A stretch of 64,000 nucleotides of DNA from Takakia lepidozioides (Eukaryota > Streptophyta > Takakiopsida > Takakiales > Takakiaceae), in the NCBI GenBank assembly GCA_030704615.1, contig CM060733.1:60140001-60204000 (forward strand), in the 5' to 3' direction. The notes beneath the pieces are model-generated. The model searched no databases and was not told where the DNA came from. It worked only from the letters and a program-made list of their open reading frames with translations. Positions 53,123 to 63,730 of the stretch are shown in pieces. The translations under genes were made by a program, and so were the position numbers. The number at the start of each line of letters is the position of its first letter. Position 1 is the stretch's first letter.

Positions 53123-55273
53123 TCATGCTGGACATGGGCGAGCTATCGTCCAGTAAGCACGCTGATTGCATGAATGCTGTGCATCTGGAGAATTGAGTAG
53201 CACAGGAACCGTGTGTGAAAATCTGGAAACCTCCTCGGGAGGTAGCCAGATCGATGGGGAGTCTTCCTTTGTCCCCAAATTTGTATAACCATCCTCCTTC
53301 ACTAAAGGAGCTGTAATGATTCCTGTGCACTCACAGTACTCGCTTAAGACTTCCGCCAGGTTGTAACTAGGAGCTGGTTTCTTCAAGTTGAAGTCCTCTT
53401 CCTCAGAATGAACCAACTTTTCCCAGTCACCATACAAGGCCCAGACCTCTCCTTTTCTAGGGTAAATCTCATATATCCCTTCAGTCTCCTCCTCCTGTAT
53501 TAAGTGGGACAACATTTCCATCTGGACTAGAACAACATGCTCTGTACACACAAATTGTCCGCAAGTCAGTGGGAGCGTTGTGGCTGGCTGAAGTGTAGGT
53601 AACCCTGTCGAAGGATGATGTGGCCTCAACCAGCTGACCGAAACCGTAGTAGGAGTATCTAAAATGCGCACAATGAGAGCATATGCACGGGCAATCCCAT
53701 TCTGGTCATTAACCAATGCCCAAATTTGGCCAGGTGATACAGGGGGAATAGCAGCAGACGCTGGTGTCACCCCGCTGAAACTCTCTCTCCAGCGCCCTTG
53801 CTGCAGTCTCCCTTGAGGAATTTCCACTGGAGCCTGGGATGTCACTGAATAGTATTGTCCCGGTTTTTGTAACTTCGACGATAAGAGTGCGTGTTTAGAC
53901 AGCTCATCGTCGGAGTACCCCTCTGATGAGGCACCCTGACTATGGCCACCAGAAGACCTCCCATCATGATCATTCTTGCGGACGCTATTCAATGCTGTGT
54001 CACAACTATCGGTCCTCACGTTACTCTTTGCAGGTTGCCAAAAACTCATTCCATTTGATTGGGTTTTACATGGACTTCTGTAACTGGGAAGTTCCTCCTC
54101 AATGGACTCGTCGTGATTACTGATGCTGTCTGTTGGCCTGCAGTTTCGTCCTCTGCCCTGAGTACTTTCTGCTGCAGACCCCATCTTGGCTGAAGGGGCC
54201 TTCTTGCACGATACTTTTGAGAACTCTTCAGTATGGACCTGGCCCGCATAATTAGAAACATCATCTGCATTGATATTGGTCACATCATTAGCCAGGCACT
54301 CCTCTTGCGTTGGGGTGCACGCAGGGTCGAGCTCCCAACAGTCCTCAGGCACACCAACCCACTCCTTGCAGCTCATTTGATAGGCAGGCATCTGATAAGA
54401 AAATGCATGAAGTTCTTGAGGTCGCACCCAAGTTGATGAGCTAATCGCTGCAATCTGGGACCACAAGTTCTCGAACCCTCGCACCTTGACTAGAGGCCAA
54501 ATAAGAACGCCAAATTCCTCACAGAAATCTGTTTTGACGGCTACAACGTCATATTTATGATGTATAAGCTCGGTCTCCTCCGGTTGTGAATGTGGCCAAT
54601 GGTGATAGAAATCCTCCAGGTCGTGTGTATGCAGCAGCCCTCCTCTTTCAAAGGACGTGGGCCTCTCGATCCGATGGCATTCCCAGTCTCTTTTGACAGC
54701 CCACACTTCTCCTGCACGAGGGTAGATGTCAACTGGCCCCTTCTTCTCGGTATCCACTTGCAGTTGGTGAGAGAACATTCTTGCGTTGTCAAATCTTGCA
54801 TTCGTGCCACATTTAAAACGGCCACAAGGGATGGACAACCCGGTTTGATACCTAAACAGCCAAGCTTCTTCCGATGGATCATGAGGTTTTTGCCATCTGA
54901 TCCAAACCTGGAGCTTAGGAACATGGGAAATCTTCATGATTCGAACATAAATCCGAGGCATTCCATCCTTTTCATCATACAACGCCCAAATTTGTTTGGG
55001 CTTGAAAGAACTTTCCTGCCGGTCAGCTGCAAAATCATGGAAACAGATGTTATCCTCCCCGCGCAATTCTCTTGTGGTGCGGACGTCAAAGGAAGCCTCA
55101 TTCAAGTTACTGCATATCGTTGGCACATGTTCGCCGTCGCCCACATTCCCGCAGCAGCTGTTGGTATCGACCGACAAGTGATCAATTGTCTGAGCAGATT
55201 GTCTGTTACTTAATGACTGGTGGAGTTTAGACTGTGTGTTCTTCCACTTCGCGGCCTGCTCATCATCAGATAT
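53123..55273 (-). CDS. DUF3444 domain protein, two tandem domains, main exon
   Basis: A single open exon of about 717 codons starts after an acceptor (TGACACATACAG) at 55273 with ISDDEQAAKWKNT and ends WTIARPCPA-stop. Numbering from the TTG codon at 55177, the first DUF3444 domain spans about residues 60-290 (KPKQIWALYDEKDGMPRIYV, FKCG, IYPRAGEVWAVKRDW). A polar linker spans about 290-480. The second domain spans 481-684 (SPGQIWALVNDQNGIARAYA, LPLTCGQFVC, IYPRKGEVWALYGDW). In plants DUF3444 usually follows a DnaJ domain; no J domain is visible nearby, and no in-frame ATG lies before domain 1, so an upstream exon is required. The biochemical role of DUF3444 is not established. All inner codons are open, unlike the left copy. 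Confidence 0.85.
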   Translation of the reverse strand: MSDDEQAAKWKNTQSKLHQSLSNRQSAQTIDHLSVDTNSCCGNVGDGEHVPTICSNLNEASFDVRTTRELRGEDNICFHDFAADRQESSFKPKQIWALYDEKDGMPRIYVRIMKISHVPKLQVWIRWQKPHDPSEEAWLFRYQTGLSIPCGRFKCGTNARFDNARMFSHQLQVDTEKKGPVDIYPRAGEVWAVKRDWECHRIERPTSFERGGLLHTHDLEDFYHHWPHSQPEETELIHHKYDVVAVKTDFCEEFGVLIWPLVKVRGFENLWSQIAAISSSTWVRPQELHAFSYQMPAYQMSCKEWVGVPEDCWELDPACTPTQEECLANDVTNINADDVSNYAGQVHTEEFSKVSCKKAPSAKMGSAAESTQGRGRNCRPTDSISNHDESIEEELPSYRSPCKTQSNGMSFWQPAKSNVRTDSCDTALNSVRKNDHDGRSSGGHSQGASSEGYSDDELSKHALLSSKLQKPGQYYSVTSQAPVEIPQGRLQQGRWRESFSGVTPASAAIPPVSPGQIWALVNDQNGIARAYALIVRILDTPTTVSVSWLRPHHPSTGLPTLQPATTLPLTCGQFVCTEHVVLVQMEMLSHLIQEEETEGIYEIYPRKGEVWALYGDWEKLVHSEEEDFNLKKPAPSYNLAEVLSEYCECTGIITAPLVKEDGYTNLGTKEDSPSIWLPPEEVSRFSHTVPVLLNSPDAQHSCNQRAYWTIARPCPA

Positions 55274-55860
55274 CTGTATGTGTCAAACTCCGGCCCCAAG
55301 TTCTCCAAACCACAAATCTACCTCCATGCATGTGATGGATGCTTGAGTAGAGCTGATCATCAACATGGGAACTCATGTGCATGTGCGCAGAGGTGAACAG
55401 CTAGGAAAGTTGAACAAATTATCTGTGAATTCAAACTATCTATGAACTCTAACTAGGCCTGCAGGCAGAAGCTGTTACCTCTCTTCGAATCATACTTTTT
55501 CTCCGGCGGATCATCCGATATTTCCTGTTTTCTCGGGTAGTGTTGAAACCCCAAGCATCACACCTTGGAGAACTGACATAGTTGTCGAAAAAGGACCCCC
55601 AGGTCCAATGGGGTTTGTGAGGAGGGGGCGTCTCCATGATGATCTCTGGATCTTCTAGCTGGCACTTGCGGCGCACAGGCAGCTCAGCTTGTGGAGCGCA
55701 GTCCATACGAGTCGTCAAACCACAACTCCATAAACATGAACGCTGGAAAGAGCTGCTATGGAGGGAAATAGACAGAGGAGGTGACAAGGTGACAGCCACC
55801 CGCCGCCACGCAAACACCATAGACAGGAGGAGATTTCATTATCACTCGTGATTACTGATA
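55274..55860 (-). other. Upstream region of the intact DUF3444 gene
   Basis: Probably an intron and a 5' exon or leader. Minus-strand sequence at 55820-55449 is open but shows no domain. Its similarity to 44040-44520 shows that this part was included in the duplication. I could not choose a start codon. Confidence 0.4.
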
Positions 55861-56960
55861 ACTCGTTATCAAACCCTAATCATGCAGAATCATTGCGGTG
55901 ATAGGAAAGAAACTCGGTGTTTCAATGAAACATCCATAATCACTAATTAGTGCTAAGATAATCATTGCTAGCTTTATGGCCAATTCAAAAGGTACATTCA
56001 GACTCATAAGTAGCATCGAGCTGTCTACCAAAACAAGAGTGAATATTTTCATGGCAAATAAATTTCTTTGACCTTCTTATATTCGAGTTATATACAGGAA
56101 ACTTATTCTATTTTTGTTCACACATATGCATATGTTAACAAATAATTTTACCTTTTTATATTCTCTCTTATCTCTGTTCATAACATACCACTAATTGCTA
56201 TGGATGACGTAGACTGCCTCCATCGTCATCCTCCTGTAGCATCGCTCTCCTTTGCGTCGTTTGCAGCATCGCTCTTCTTTGCAGCACAAATCTGCACTTG
56301 CAGAATCACTTTCCTTGCAGCATCATTTCGTAATGTGGCCCCTCAAAACTGTATCAACTGTATTCGACCTGGTATCAATTGTATTTTTCAACCAAATATA
56401 TTCCCTGATGAGTGCCATGATCTCGGCATACTCCCAGTTTGGTTGTCTTGCTCGTTTTTCTTTCCCTTTCCCTCTGTTTGCTTTTCCAGCACCGCCAACA
56501 TCATCTGAATTTTGCACAGGTGAAGCTATACCTGCAATCACAAGAGCTAAACACATCAGTGATCAGAATGAAAATGAATTGCATGAATTTCAACTGATTT
56601 GCAAACTCAACCAATTTTCAACATGAAAAGCATACTCATTCAATGTCGTTACTGTACCTGCTGGTGCAATCTCTAGCGGAGAATGAAGCAATACACATGA
56701 CTGGTATTAAGGAAGAAGCACACGATGAGAGAAGCTCCAACTTCCACTGTAGCATAGACACGCGATGGCGGGACAAGAAGATGATGAAAAAAATCACGCT
56801 TAGATGAAAATCATCCTTCCGTGAATTGCAGTAAGAAATAAATAACTTATTAGATTGAAATTTGAATGAATAAGATACGACCAATATCAAACCTAGACAT
56901 CTACGATTATTCAAAGATTGATCTTGCAAATAAACGTGTGTAACGTGTGCGTGTGTAACG
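55861..56960. other. No gene recognised
   Basis: AT-rich. Two overlapping plus-strand frames at 56200-56626 (LSFASFAASLFFAAQ) show no family resemblance. GTGTAACGTGTGC is repeated at about 56935-56965. Confidence 0.45.
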
Positions 56961-56964
56961 TGTG

Positions 56965-58443
56965 CAGTGGCCTGCCTCAAACTGTTGGCTTCTTCAAGGC
57001 TTTAAACATAAATCACCAGGCTCCCCTCTCTGGTCATCAATCTGGAAATCTTGGAACAGCCTCAGGCCATTCTTGAGGAAACTTGAGCCTAACACCTTAC
57101 ATGAAACCCTTCGGCAGCACCTGTTCCTCAACAATCCAATCCCCTCTGCGGTAGACCGAGCTTCAGCCAAAAGATGGGCAGACTGGGAGACCAAAGGAAT
57201 CTCCACGACCTACGATTTATGGGAAAGCACACCTCAATCTCTCCACCTGGCTTTGGGGGCCACCCGTGACCCGTCTTCGATCTGGAATCTCCCTCATCAT
57301 TCAATTGATCCCAGATCCCTGGAAACTCATTCTAAAAGCTGGCCTAGGTCTTGTTCATGCCAATTAGTGGGTTATTAATAATTCACAGGCACTACAAATT
57401 TTATATATCTCCGAAGTTGGCCAGGTCTCACTCAAGGGGTTTTCCTTCCAAGCAGATGAGCTTTCCGGACATCTATCTCTCACCAGCCATGAACCTATAT
57501 CACTCCCAGCTTCCAATACCAGCCCAATGAGAATTTGCCAGTGGTCATCCCCGATAAAGCCATTCAACCCTTCAGTGCCTATGGGGACGAACACACTCAC
57601 CTGGCTAAGTAAGGAGAACTTTATCCTCTTTGGGAACTCCAACATTACTTCACTACAGTTGGACCCATCTGAATGGAAATGGGCTTTTCAGGATGAACTA
57701 CACCCACTATTTTCCTACTCGGCCAAAAAAGGCTATAGAGCTATGTTGGGAGCTAGACCTCTCATCTCTAAATGGGAAAATAGATGGAGTCACGAGAACT
57801 TCAACTAGGAAGACTGGAAAGGTATATGGTCCCTTATCTGGGAGAAAACAAAGCCGGCTAAGATCAGTGCTTTCTTATGGCAAGTGGCCAATAGAGTGCT
57901 CAAGGTGGACCAATTTCTCAATTTCAATGAGGCGCTCCTCTGCCGGTGTTGTGCCAATCAAACCATTGAATCTCTAGAGCACTGTCTTCTCCATTGTCTG
58001 GCGCCCTCAATAGTCTGGCCTCTGGCTCAAGGCTTCTACAGGTCTTGGGACACCTTGAGCTTTGGATCCCTGGAAATCCTTCTCAACTACAACCAGAGGC
58101 AGAAGACTAAGGCCTCCGACTGTCCAGTTTTGAAGCCCTCAGATGGTCTGTCCTCTGGAACATATGGAAGAGTCGCTATGCCTGGGCCCTCAATAGAGAA
58201 AACACCTCTGCAACATATATTTTATCTCTAGTTTTCTTTGACTTGACAATTGCAGCTAAAAAAGCTTGGGCCTCCCTATGTGCAGTGGCGACCAAGAAAC
58301 CAGAGCGTCTGCCAGCACTCATCGCTTCTTTCAGGGCTACCAGTGACCTCACTTGTCTTTGGGCGGACAGAATTCCACCTTCATGGGAGGGACACATGAA
58401 TCCCCTCTTCAGCCTCCTGAATTTGACAGATCCGAGATTTTAA
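56965..58443 (+). mobile_element. LINE ORF2 C-terminal fragment
   Basis: The plus strand encodes SPLWSSIWKSWNSLRPFLRK, LFLNNPIP, FSYSAKKGYRAM, then after a stop EDWKGIWSLIWEKTKPAKIS and AFLWQVANRVLKVDQFLNFN, CRCCANQTIESLEHCLLHC. This is the zf-RVT zinc-binding domain that ends plant LINE ORF2 proteins (Cx2C...Hx4C spacing visible). It continues to IPPSWEGHMNPLFSLLNLTD. Frames change three times. RT and endonuclease are absent, so it is 5'-truncated, as is usual for LINEs. It is related to the LINE at 26850-28030. Confidence 0.82.
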
Positions 58444-58688
58444 GTTTTGTCCCTCAAATAATTCCAAATTTAAAAAGCTTCCAGGGCCCCACGACCCCTG
58501 TTTAAAAATAAAATAAAATAAATAGCAATATCAGTGGCCTAACTTTGTGCATAACTCACCTGCCATTTTAAGTTTTGTCCCTCAAATAATTCCAAATAAA
58601 GCTTCCAGGGCCACGACCCCTGTTTAAAAATAAAATAAATAAATAGCAATATCAGTGGCCTAACTTTGTGCATAACTCACCTGCCACG
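58440..58688. repeat. Tandem duplication, about 125 bp x 2
   Basis: TTAAGTTTTGTCCCTCAAAT begins at about 58440 and again at 58568. Both copies contain CTTCCAGGGCC, CACGACCCCTGTTTAAAAAT and GGCCTAACTTTGTGCATAAC. The copies differ by a few short gaps. It directly follows the LINE and may be its 3' tail sequence, duplicated. Confidence 0.85.
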
Positions 58689-58859
58689 ACGACATCCAGT
58701 CAGCAGTTAACTTACTGACATGGACACATGTGAACAGAGAGAGAAGACCTGGTGGTACTTTATCACCCACAAAACTTAATTCCGGTCAGTTCTGGAAAAC
58801 GGTTAAAGCATACACTGCTAAGTTACCCTTATTGTTACCAGATTATGTTAATTGTAAGT

Positions 58860-59040
58860 AACTTACCGTTCATATGAAGTTGTTATACCAGTCGGACAAT
58901 AAGGGGGAAAATAAACCCCCTTTGTGAGCCAAACAGGGGATAGCCCAGTCCGAAGGCAGAGAGACAGATGATGGGGGGTTAAACCCAGACCCACAGGCCA
59001 GTACGCAAGTGGCTTACTACCGAGCCCAGTTGTGTTAGAT
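58860..59040 (-). mobile_element. SINE-like unit with tRNA-type promoter boxes
   Basis: On the minus strand from about 59032: TGGGCTCGGTAGTAAGCC (A-box-like), then about 30 bases on CTGGGTTTAACCC (B-box-like). A body follows and ends near GTTTATTTTCCCCC. I could not find a target duplication. This resembles a tRNA-derived SINE head. Confidence 0.4.
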
Positions 59041-59978
59041 TTTTTTTTAAGAACAAATAAAAAGAAACAATACAAATTGGAAATTATTGGCCCTGCCTTG
59101 CTATGCAAAGGGTTTGATGCTTAGCACCAATACTTGAGATTAAAGTTCGAATTAGATCAAGACAGGTGTAATGGAAATATTTCATCCATATTTATAATGA
59201 ATGATATCCCTTGGATGAATAGTTTTATGCAAGCCATCGCAGGCTGATATTTTTTCCCCAAGGAAGACAATGACTTGTATTTCCTCCTATACTATTTGTC
59301 TTCATTGAAATTTCTGATCCTCATAATGGAAGTCGTTGAGTCTCTGGCGGATCTAATAGTAAAGAGGGGGGCAGGAAAGCAAGTAAAAAGAACAGAGTAA
59401 AATAAAGTTTGTTTAACGTCAAACGAATTTACAGAGCCTACTGCTCAACACACAGCCCTTCGAGGGGCCAATGGATGGTTAAAGGCACCAGTTGAAGGAT
59501 TGACCCCAGGATCACCCAGGGTATGCACAGACAAGGTACAAACACCCAACCAGTGGGCTAGAACATATAAAGAGAGAATGAAGGTACTCTAGTGCCTTTC
59601 AGGCAATTTCTGCGGTCAATGATTGGAAAGAATGGGAAGGCTCCATAACCTCAAACTCAAACCATCAGGAACTTCCTCCTTACCTCACAACCTCCTATAT
59701 GGCAGGGCTTGCATGGATTACATGCATTTGTTTCCAAAAGTTTATATCCCCTGTTTTATAAAGACAAATCCATAAAAAAAAGTTATGAAGGTAGGTTAAC
59801 TTGAACAAATTCACATTAATACCTGAACATTTATCATACCTGGATAAGTGTGACCTCTACATAACTCATCTCTATGGTTCAATTCCTTGCCAATGCATAA
59901 TCGGGTGATCCTTGGGTCAATTCTCCAACGTGTTCCTTCAACCGTCTATAGGGCCCTTGAAGCCCTGTGCGATGGAAA
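59041..59978. other. No gene recognised
   Basis: No coding or RNA feature supported. Confidence 0.45.
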
Positions 59979-60156
59979 CTAATTATCAGGAGAACAATGA
60001 GCCAAGCTAACCACAAGGAAATACAATGGGAAGCCAAAGGAGAGAACCCTCAAAAATTCAACTGAGGTTAAAACTAATAGTCCCAAGCACTCGATGCCTC
60101 CAATTGACCTCCCCATCTTCCCATCAGCAGGCGACATTTCAACAAGGGGGAGCATG

Positions 60157-60360
60157 TCATTCCATTGCATGCTCTCCGTCAGAAATTATGGTGCAGATGA
60201 TGCCGCCCTTACCCAGGAGGTCAGACTCCTTGAGACATTGGTGACGCCTTGGAATAGCACACCAAGAAAGAGCTGGACAGAGAGAGAATGTACTCATAAG
60301 ACTTTGTTTGCCGTAGCCTTGTGGCCATTGCCCACGCCCCCAGTTTGAGTGGAACACGAA
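60157..60360 (-). pseudogene. Exon fragment related to the CACTA transposase-type gene
   Basis: The minus strand encodes FHSNWGRGQWPQGYGKQSLM, closely matching FRSNWAQGQWPQGYSKQRLM of the gene piece at 9236-9300 in the left half. Downstream the frame continues without known motif. It lies alone, so it is a relic of a second copy of that element or gene. Confidence 0.6.
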
Positions 60361-60800
60361 GGGACAGAACCTACCTTTGTCAGGGGCTGGCGTTGGTAGT
60401 AAGACTTACCTTGAAATAAACAATTGATCCCCGTTTTCCAGATATCCTCTAGAAATCCCTTCACACAAGCAACAATCTGCTGTATGTGGTTTGCCCAATG
60501 ACCAGGCCCCAAAAGCGCCTGGGCTTTTGGCTCAGCCTCGAGACCTTCAAAGTTGGTAAACAGAGGTACAGGCACAATTCCTTTGGACAGAGAGACAGAG
60601 AGAGAGAGAAAGAAGAGAGAAGACTCCGGCCAAGGCCGGCAAATAAAGAGCTGCAGACATGTTGATCCAGGCTCTCCAGGCATTCATAACGTGGCCACTG
60701 AGGAAGTGCTGGTGGCAAAACCACACTTCGTATTTGCAAAGAATTACAATGGGTTGTTTGGATTAGCCACCCAGGAAAACTCCTCCGCTATCTCTGCAAT
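60361..60800. other. No gene recognised; AG-rich tract
   Basis: A short (GA)n-rich run is at about 60588-60628. The open frames over it on both strands are low-complexity artefacts. Confidence 0.45.
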
Positions 60801-61259
60801 TTGAGGTTCCAGCCCCAGAGCCTGCAAAAGAGCACACCATGTTGCACCAAACAGCAGCAAGAGCTACACTAACCATGTTCAAGCAGCATGGCAATACCCA
60901 ACAGGTGATACAGCTAAGCCCCAATAGCCTGCCCACACAGTTTCCAGTGTCCTCACCATTCCCAACAGAAAGCACAATATGTAACAGCAGCCGTGAGTGA
61001 GGCGGCACTAGCAAGGTTGAGCTCACCCAAGTCTCACACGTTTGTTATAGGAGAGATTGAGTGTCCATTTGAGGACTGGCATCTAAAAGACACTCGTATT
61101 ACATGCTTCTGGGATTTTACTGCTTATCATACTCAGGTCCTTTGTAAAAGACAAGGAACTTTACAATCATCCACGGGAAGCGCAAACAGTTCATACAAGA
61201 GAAACAGCGATGGGGCATCCTGGGCTGTTAAACTGTCCCTCAAATCTCTCCAAGTCTAA
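60800..61259 (+). CDS. Unidentified plus-strand coding-like segment
   Basis: Two consecutive frames look protein-like. The first, at about 60795-61005, reads FEVPAPEPAKEHTMLHQTAA and TMFKQHGNTQQVIQLSPNS and ends at a stop. An overlapping frame at 60993-61259 reads AALARLSSPKSHTFVIGEIE, CPFEDWHLKDTRITCFWDF and ends SLKSLQV-stop. I recognise no family. There is no ATG for the second frame (it opens at GTG), so it may be an exon or a decayed element. Confidence 0.3.
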
Positions 61260-62045
61260 CTCTGTACGTACTCAGACTTCATGGCACCTACAGCCTATAA
61301 AGCAAATAGTCCATCAAACCTCTCATGACCACCACAGCTCTATGCATTTTCTGTCCAATGACAAAGTTACGGATTTGAGAACGAATGCATGAGTGAGGGG
61401 AGAGAGAAGGTGATGTCACTTTGCTCAGAATTGATGGGACCCACCAATCTTCTGTCTGCCAGAAATTTTGGTGCATTCTGGCACCAGGATGCCTGGAACT
61501 TTCAGCAGACCATTGGGACCTTCGTTCTTGCTCCTCAACACCATGCCTCTCTTGCTTTTTTGCATGATAGAAGCGATGTAAGGGGGCCTTGAAATTGGTA
61601 CAGAGTGTGCATTGAGACATTGAGATTCCTATATTCAGTTTTCAATGTACAAACACTGGCTTCCAGCATCTTGGCAACCACGAGAACCCTTCGAAGACAC
61701 GATGACAGGCCTGCTCCTCTTGGAAAATAACAAAATATCCACAATACAATACACTACCAGGCCTCATCCTGGAACATAATAATCCATTGTCTCAACTGGC
61801 AGATTCAGAACTGATGTCTCCACCTGCACAGTGTCAAGTTCAAAAGAAACATCCCCTAGTTGACGTTATCTGTTCAGCAGAACCAAGGAAAGAAAACTAG
61901 GACAGCGCAATGCTAAAGCATATTAAAACTACAAAAGATGCCCACATCAACAACAAACATTCACGAGTGAGAATCTGTGCCTAGGCTGACCCAGGTCCAT
62001 CATTGGGGCCTCACATGCACACACATTGTAACACAAGCTGCCTCT
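61260..62045. other. No gene recognised
   Basis: Minus-strand frame 61620-61288 (NFKAPLHRFYHAKKQERHG) is moderately coding-like but has no motif. Nothing else is supported. Confidence 0.4.
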
Positions 62046-62082
62046 CGAAAATTCATAAAATCAAATGAAATCACACTGCCTT

Positions 62083-62308
62083 GTATCACCTCTTCAAATG
62101 GGACAAAGACAAATGGGGCCATTCCTCGCCGGTGAGAAATTGCTGGAACGTCTGGGTCGTGTGTCTCATCATCCTGCCACCCTTCAATTGTGTCCATCAC
62201 ATCCTCTGCCCCACACATTTCATTGTTGTCCACCCCACAAGTCACCAGGGCAAGCACATCTAGTCGATTGTTGGCTCCAGCAACTGTCCCACGTAGCCTA
62301 CACAGTAG
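62083..62308 (-). CDS. Possible internal exon, unknown product
   Basis: The minus strand opens after a good acceptor (CTACTGTGTAG) with [20 protein letters not shown], continues [20 protein letters not shown] and [14 protein letters not shown], and closes at a donor-like GTGATAC. The clean splice borders make it a plausible exon, but I do not recognise the family. Confidence 0.35.
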
Positions 62309-62439
62309 ATTAATGAAAAAGATGACATACATGCTTAAAAGAGAATGTTACAGTATGTATCAGATAGCAATGTGTGACATCCAAAGGAATCAGCCTTGAA
62401 CAATAGTCAGGAACTGCAGGGATGAGAGAAGGTCAATCT

Positions 62440-62515
62440 ACCAGAAAGAGTACATTCATTAGAATTTGCTTGCCATAGCCGCTCACAGACCCTGCTCCTA
62501 GTGACAGTAAAGGGG
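62440..62515 (-). pseudogene. Third relic of the CACTA-gene exon
   Basis: The minus strand gives SGYGKQILMNVLFL, matching the end of QGYSKQRLMSIFF (9230-9300) and QGYGKQSLMSTF (60285-60357). It is short, so the assignment rests on the GYxKQxLM pattern and on the occurrence of another relic 2 kb away. Confidence 0.4.
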
Positions 62516-62629
62516 GGGAGAGGAGGAAGGATGATGAGGGAAGAGCACAACATGGGAACACTGTAGGAACTCAAACCCAGGTAGTTCGCCTGACCTTTAC
62601 CTTAATTGACCTCTCACTTTTTCGACAAA

Positions 62630-62677
62630 GCCCTCTACTGTAAAAGTAAAGTGGCCCTCTACTGTAAAAGTAAAGTG
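62630..62677. repeat. Perfect 24-bp tandem duplication
   Basis: GCCCTCTACTGTAAAAGTAA plus AGTG occurs twice head to tail with no difference, so the duplication is recent. Confidence 0.9.
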
Positions 62678-63185
62678 TTGCAAGTCCCTCCAGAATTCAA
62701 ATCCAAGGAGGGCCACAGCTTTCAGTTTCATCTTGAGCTTCTCTAACAGGCATGCACTGACAGTCTGCTGCTGCTTAGAGATAAGAGCTCATGCTCAAAA
62801 TTGTACCCAAAATGTTCATCATAGTCACATGTGACGTCACTGCTTTTGAAGAGGGACACACCATGATAGAGGTTAATAATTAAAAAGTTTGATCTGGGGT
62901 GCTTGCCCTTTTGTTGGCAGGGGGCAAAAGATGTGTGTCCCCACACACGTGAAAAATCCACTTATGTGGAGAGAAGTGCATGTACAGGTCATTACAAGGG
63001 AACCTAATTTGAACAGAAATTAGCAGGCACCCACTGTGAACCAGAAAGGCTCAATTACCGGAGGCGGATTCTCAAGACAGTAGGCTTCAAGCCTGTATAC
63101 AAAATGGCGGCATCCACCTGCTGACAACAGTATCCCAACATAACCTGTTACTGGTGGCCATACCACTGTCAACAAATAACGCTTA
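62678..63185. other. No gene recognised
   Basis: No supported ORF, RNA or repeat. Confidence 0.45.
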
Positions 63186-63430
63186 CAATGCCACATAATC
63201 TGCTAGATGGCCCAGTGGTTATGGCAACAGGCCGCCCTGCCATGGTCGTGGGTTCAAATTGATATAGGTGTACATTTGGTGTTTACAGACAACCTTATTC
63301 TAGGACACTGGGTAAACACCTAATAGTGTGCATACCTAGGGGCTAAATTTACTGTGGCAAGGACTCCACAATCGTATTGCCCCTATTATGGCTGTTGGAG
63401 GGTGTCCACCTCCCAAACGGGGTACAGTGG
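63186..63430 (+). mobile_element. SINE-like unit, tRNA-derived head
   Basis: GATGGCCCAGTGGTTATGG (A-box-like) and, about 30 bases later, GTGGGTTCAAATTG (B-box-like) have the spacing of an RNA polymerase III internal promoter. The roughly 70-base head cannot fold as a normal tRNA by eye. The 3' limit is uncertain and no target duplication was found. Confidence 0.5.
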
Positions 63431-63526
63431 TCCTGTGTGGTGAAGAGACACCATAAATCACACTTGATTCGGCACATGTTATCCCTTTTCTTTCTTTCTG
63501 CATTTCTTAAACTTAATATACTTCAA

Positions 63527-63730
63527 TTACAGAGGAATGACCTGATCATCATTGAGAATGCATCGACCACCATATACTCCATCTGATTTGGAAGGTCGAC
63601 TCTGCATATACTTGGCCACCTCCTTCAACCGCAATGGTGTTGTCTGTTCCATGACACCAGCACTTAGTGTGAATGTCAGTTTGTGTCTATCATACTGCAG
63701 TAGGAAACTGCCTGCCTCAGCATGCACTAT
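63527..63730 (-). CDS. Possible terminal exon, unknown product
   Basis: The minus strand reads LTFTLSAGVMEQTTPLRLKE, then VAKYMQSRPSKSDGVYGGRC and ILNDDQVIPL-stop at 63527. The sequence is coding-like and could be the last exon of a gene whose other exons lie to the right, beyond the window. No family is recognised. Confidence 0.35.
   Translation of the reverse strand: MVHAEAGSFLLQYDRHKLTFTLSAGVMEQTTPLRLKEVAKYMQSRPSKSDGVYGGRCILNDDQVIPL

Noticed and set aside
55177-55177. TTG at 55177 as start codon of the DUF3444 protein
   Set aside because: The frame is open further upstream to a good splice acceptor at 55274, so this is an internal codon of an exon.
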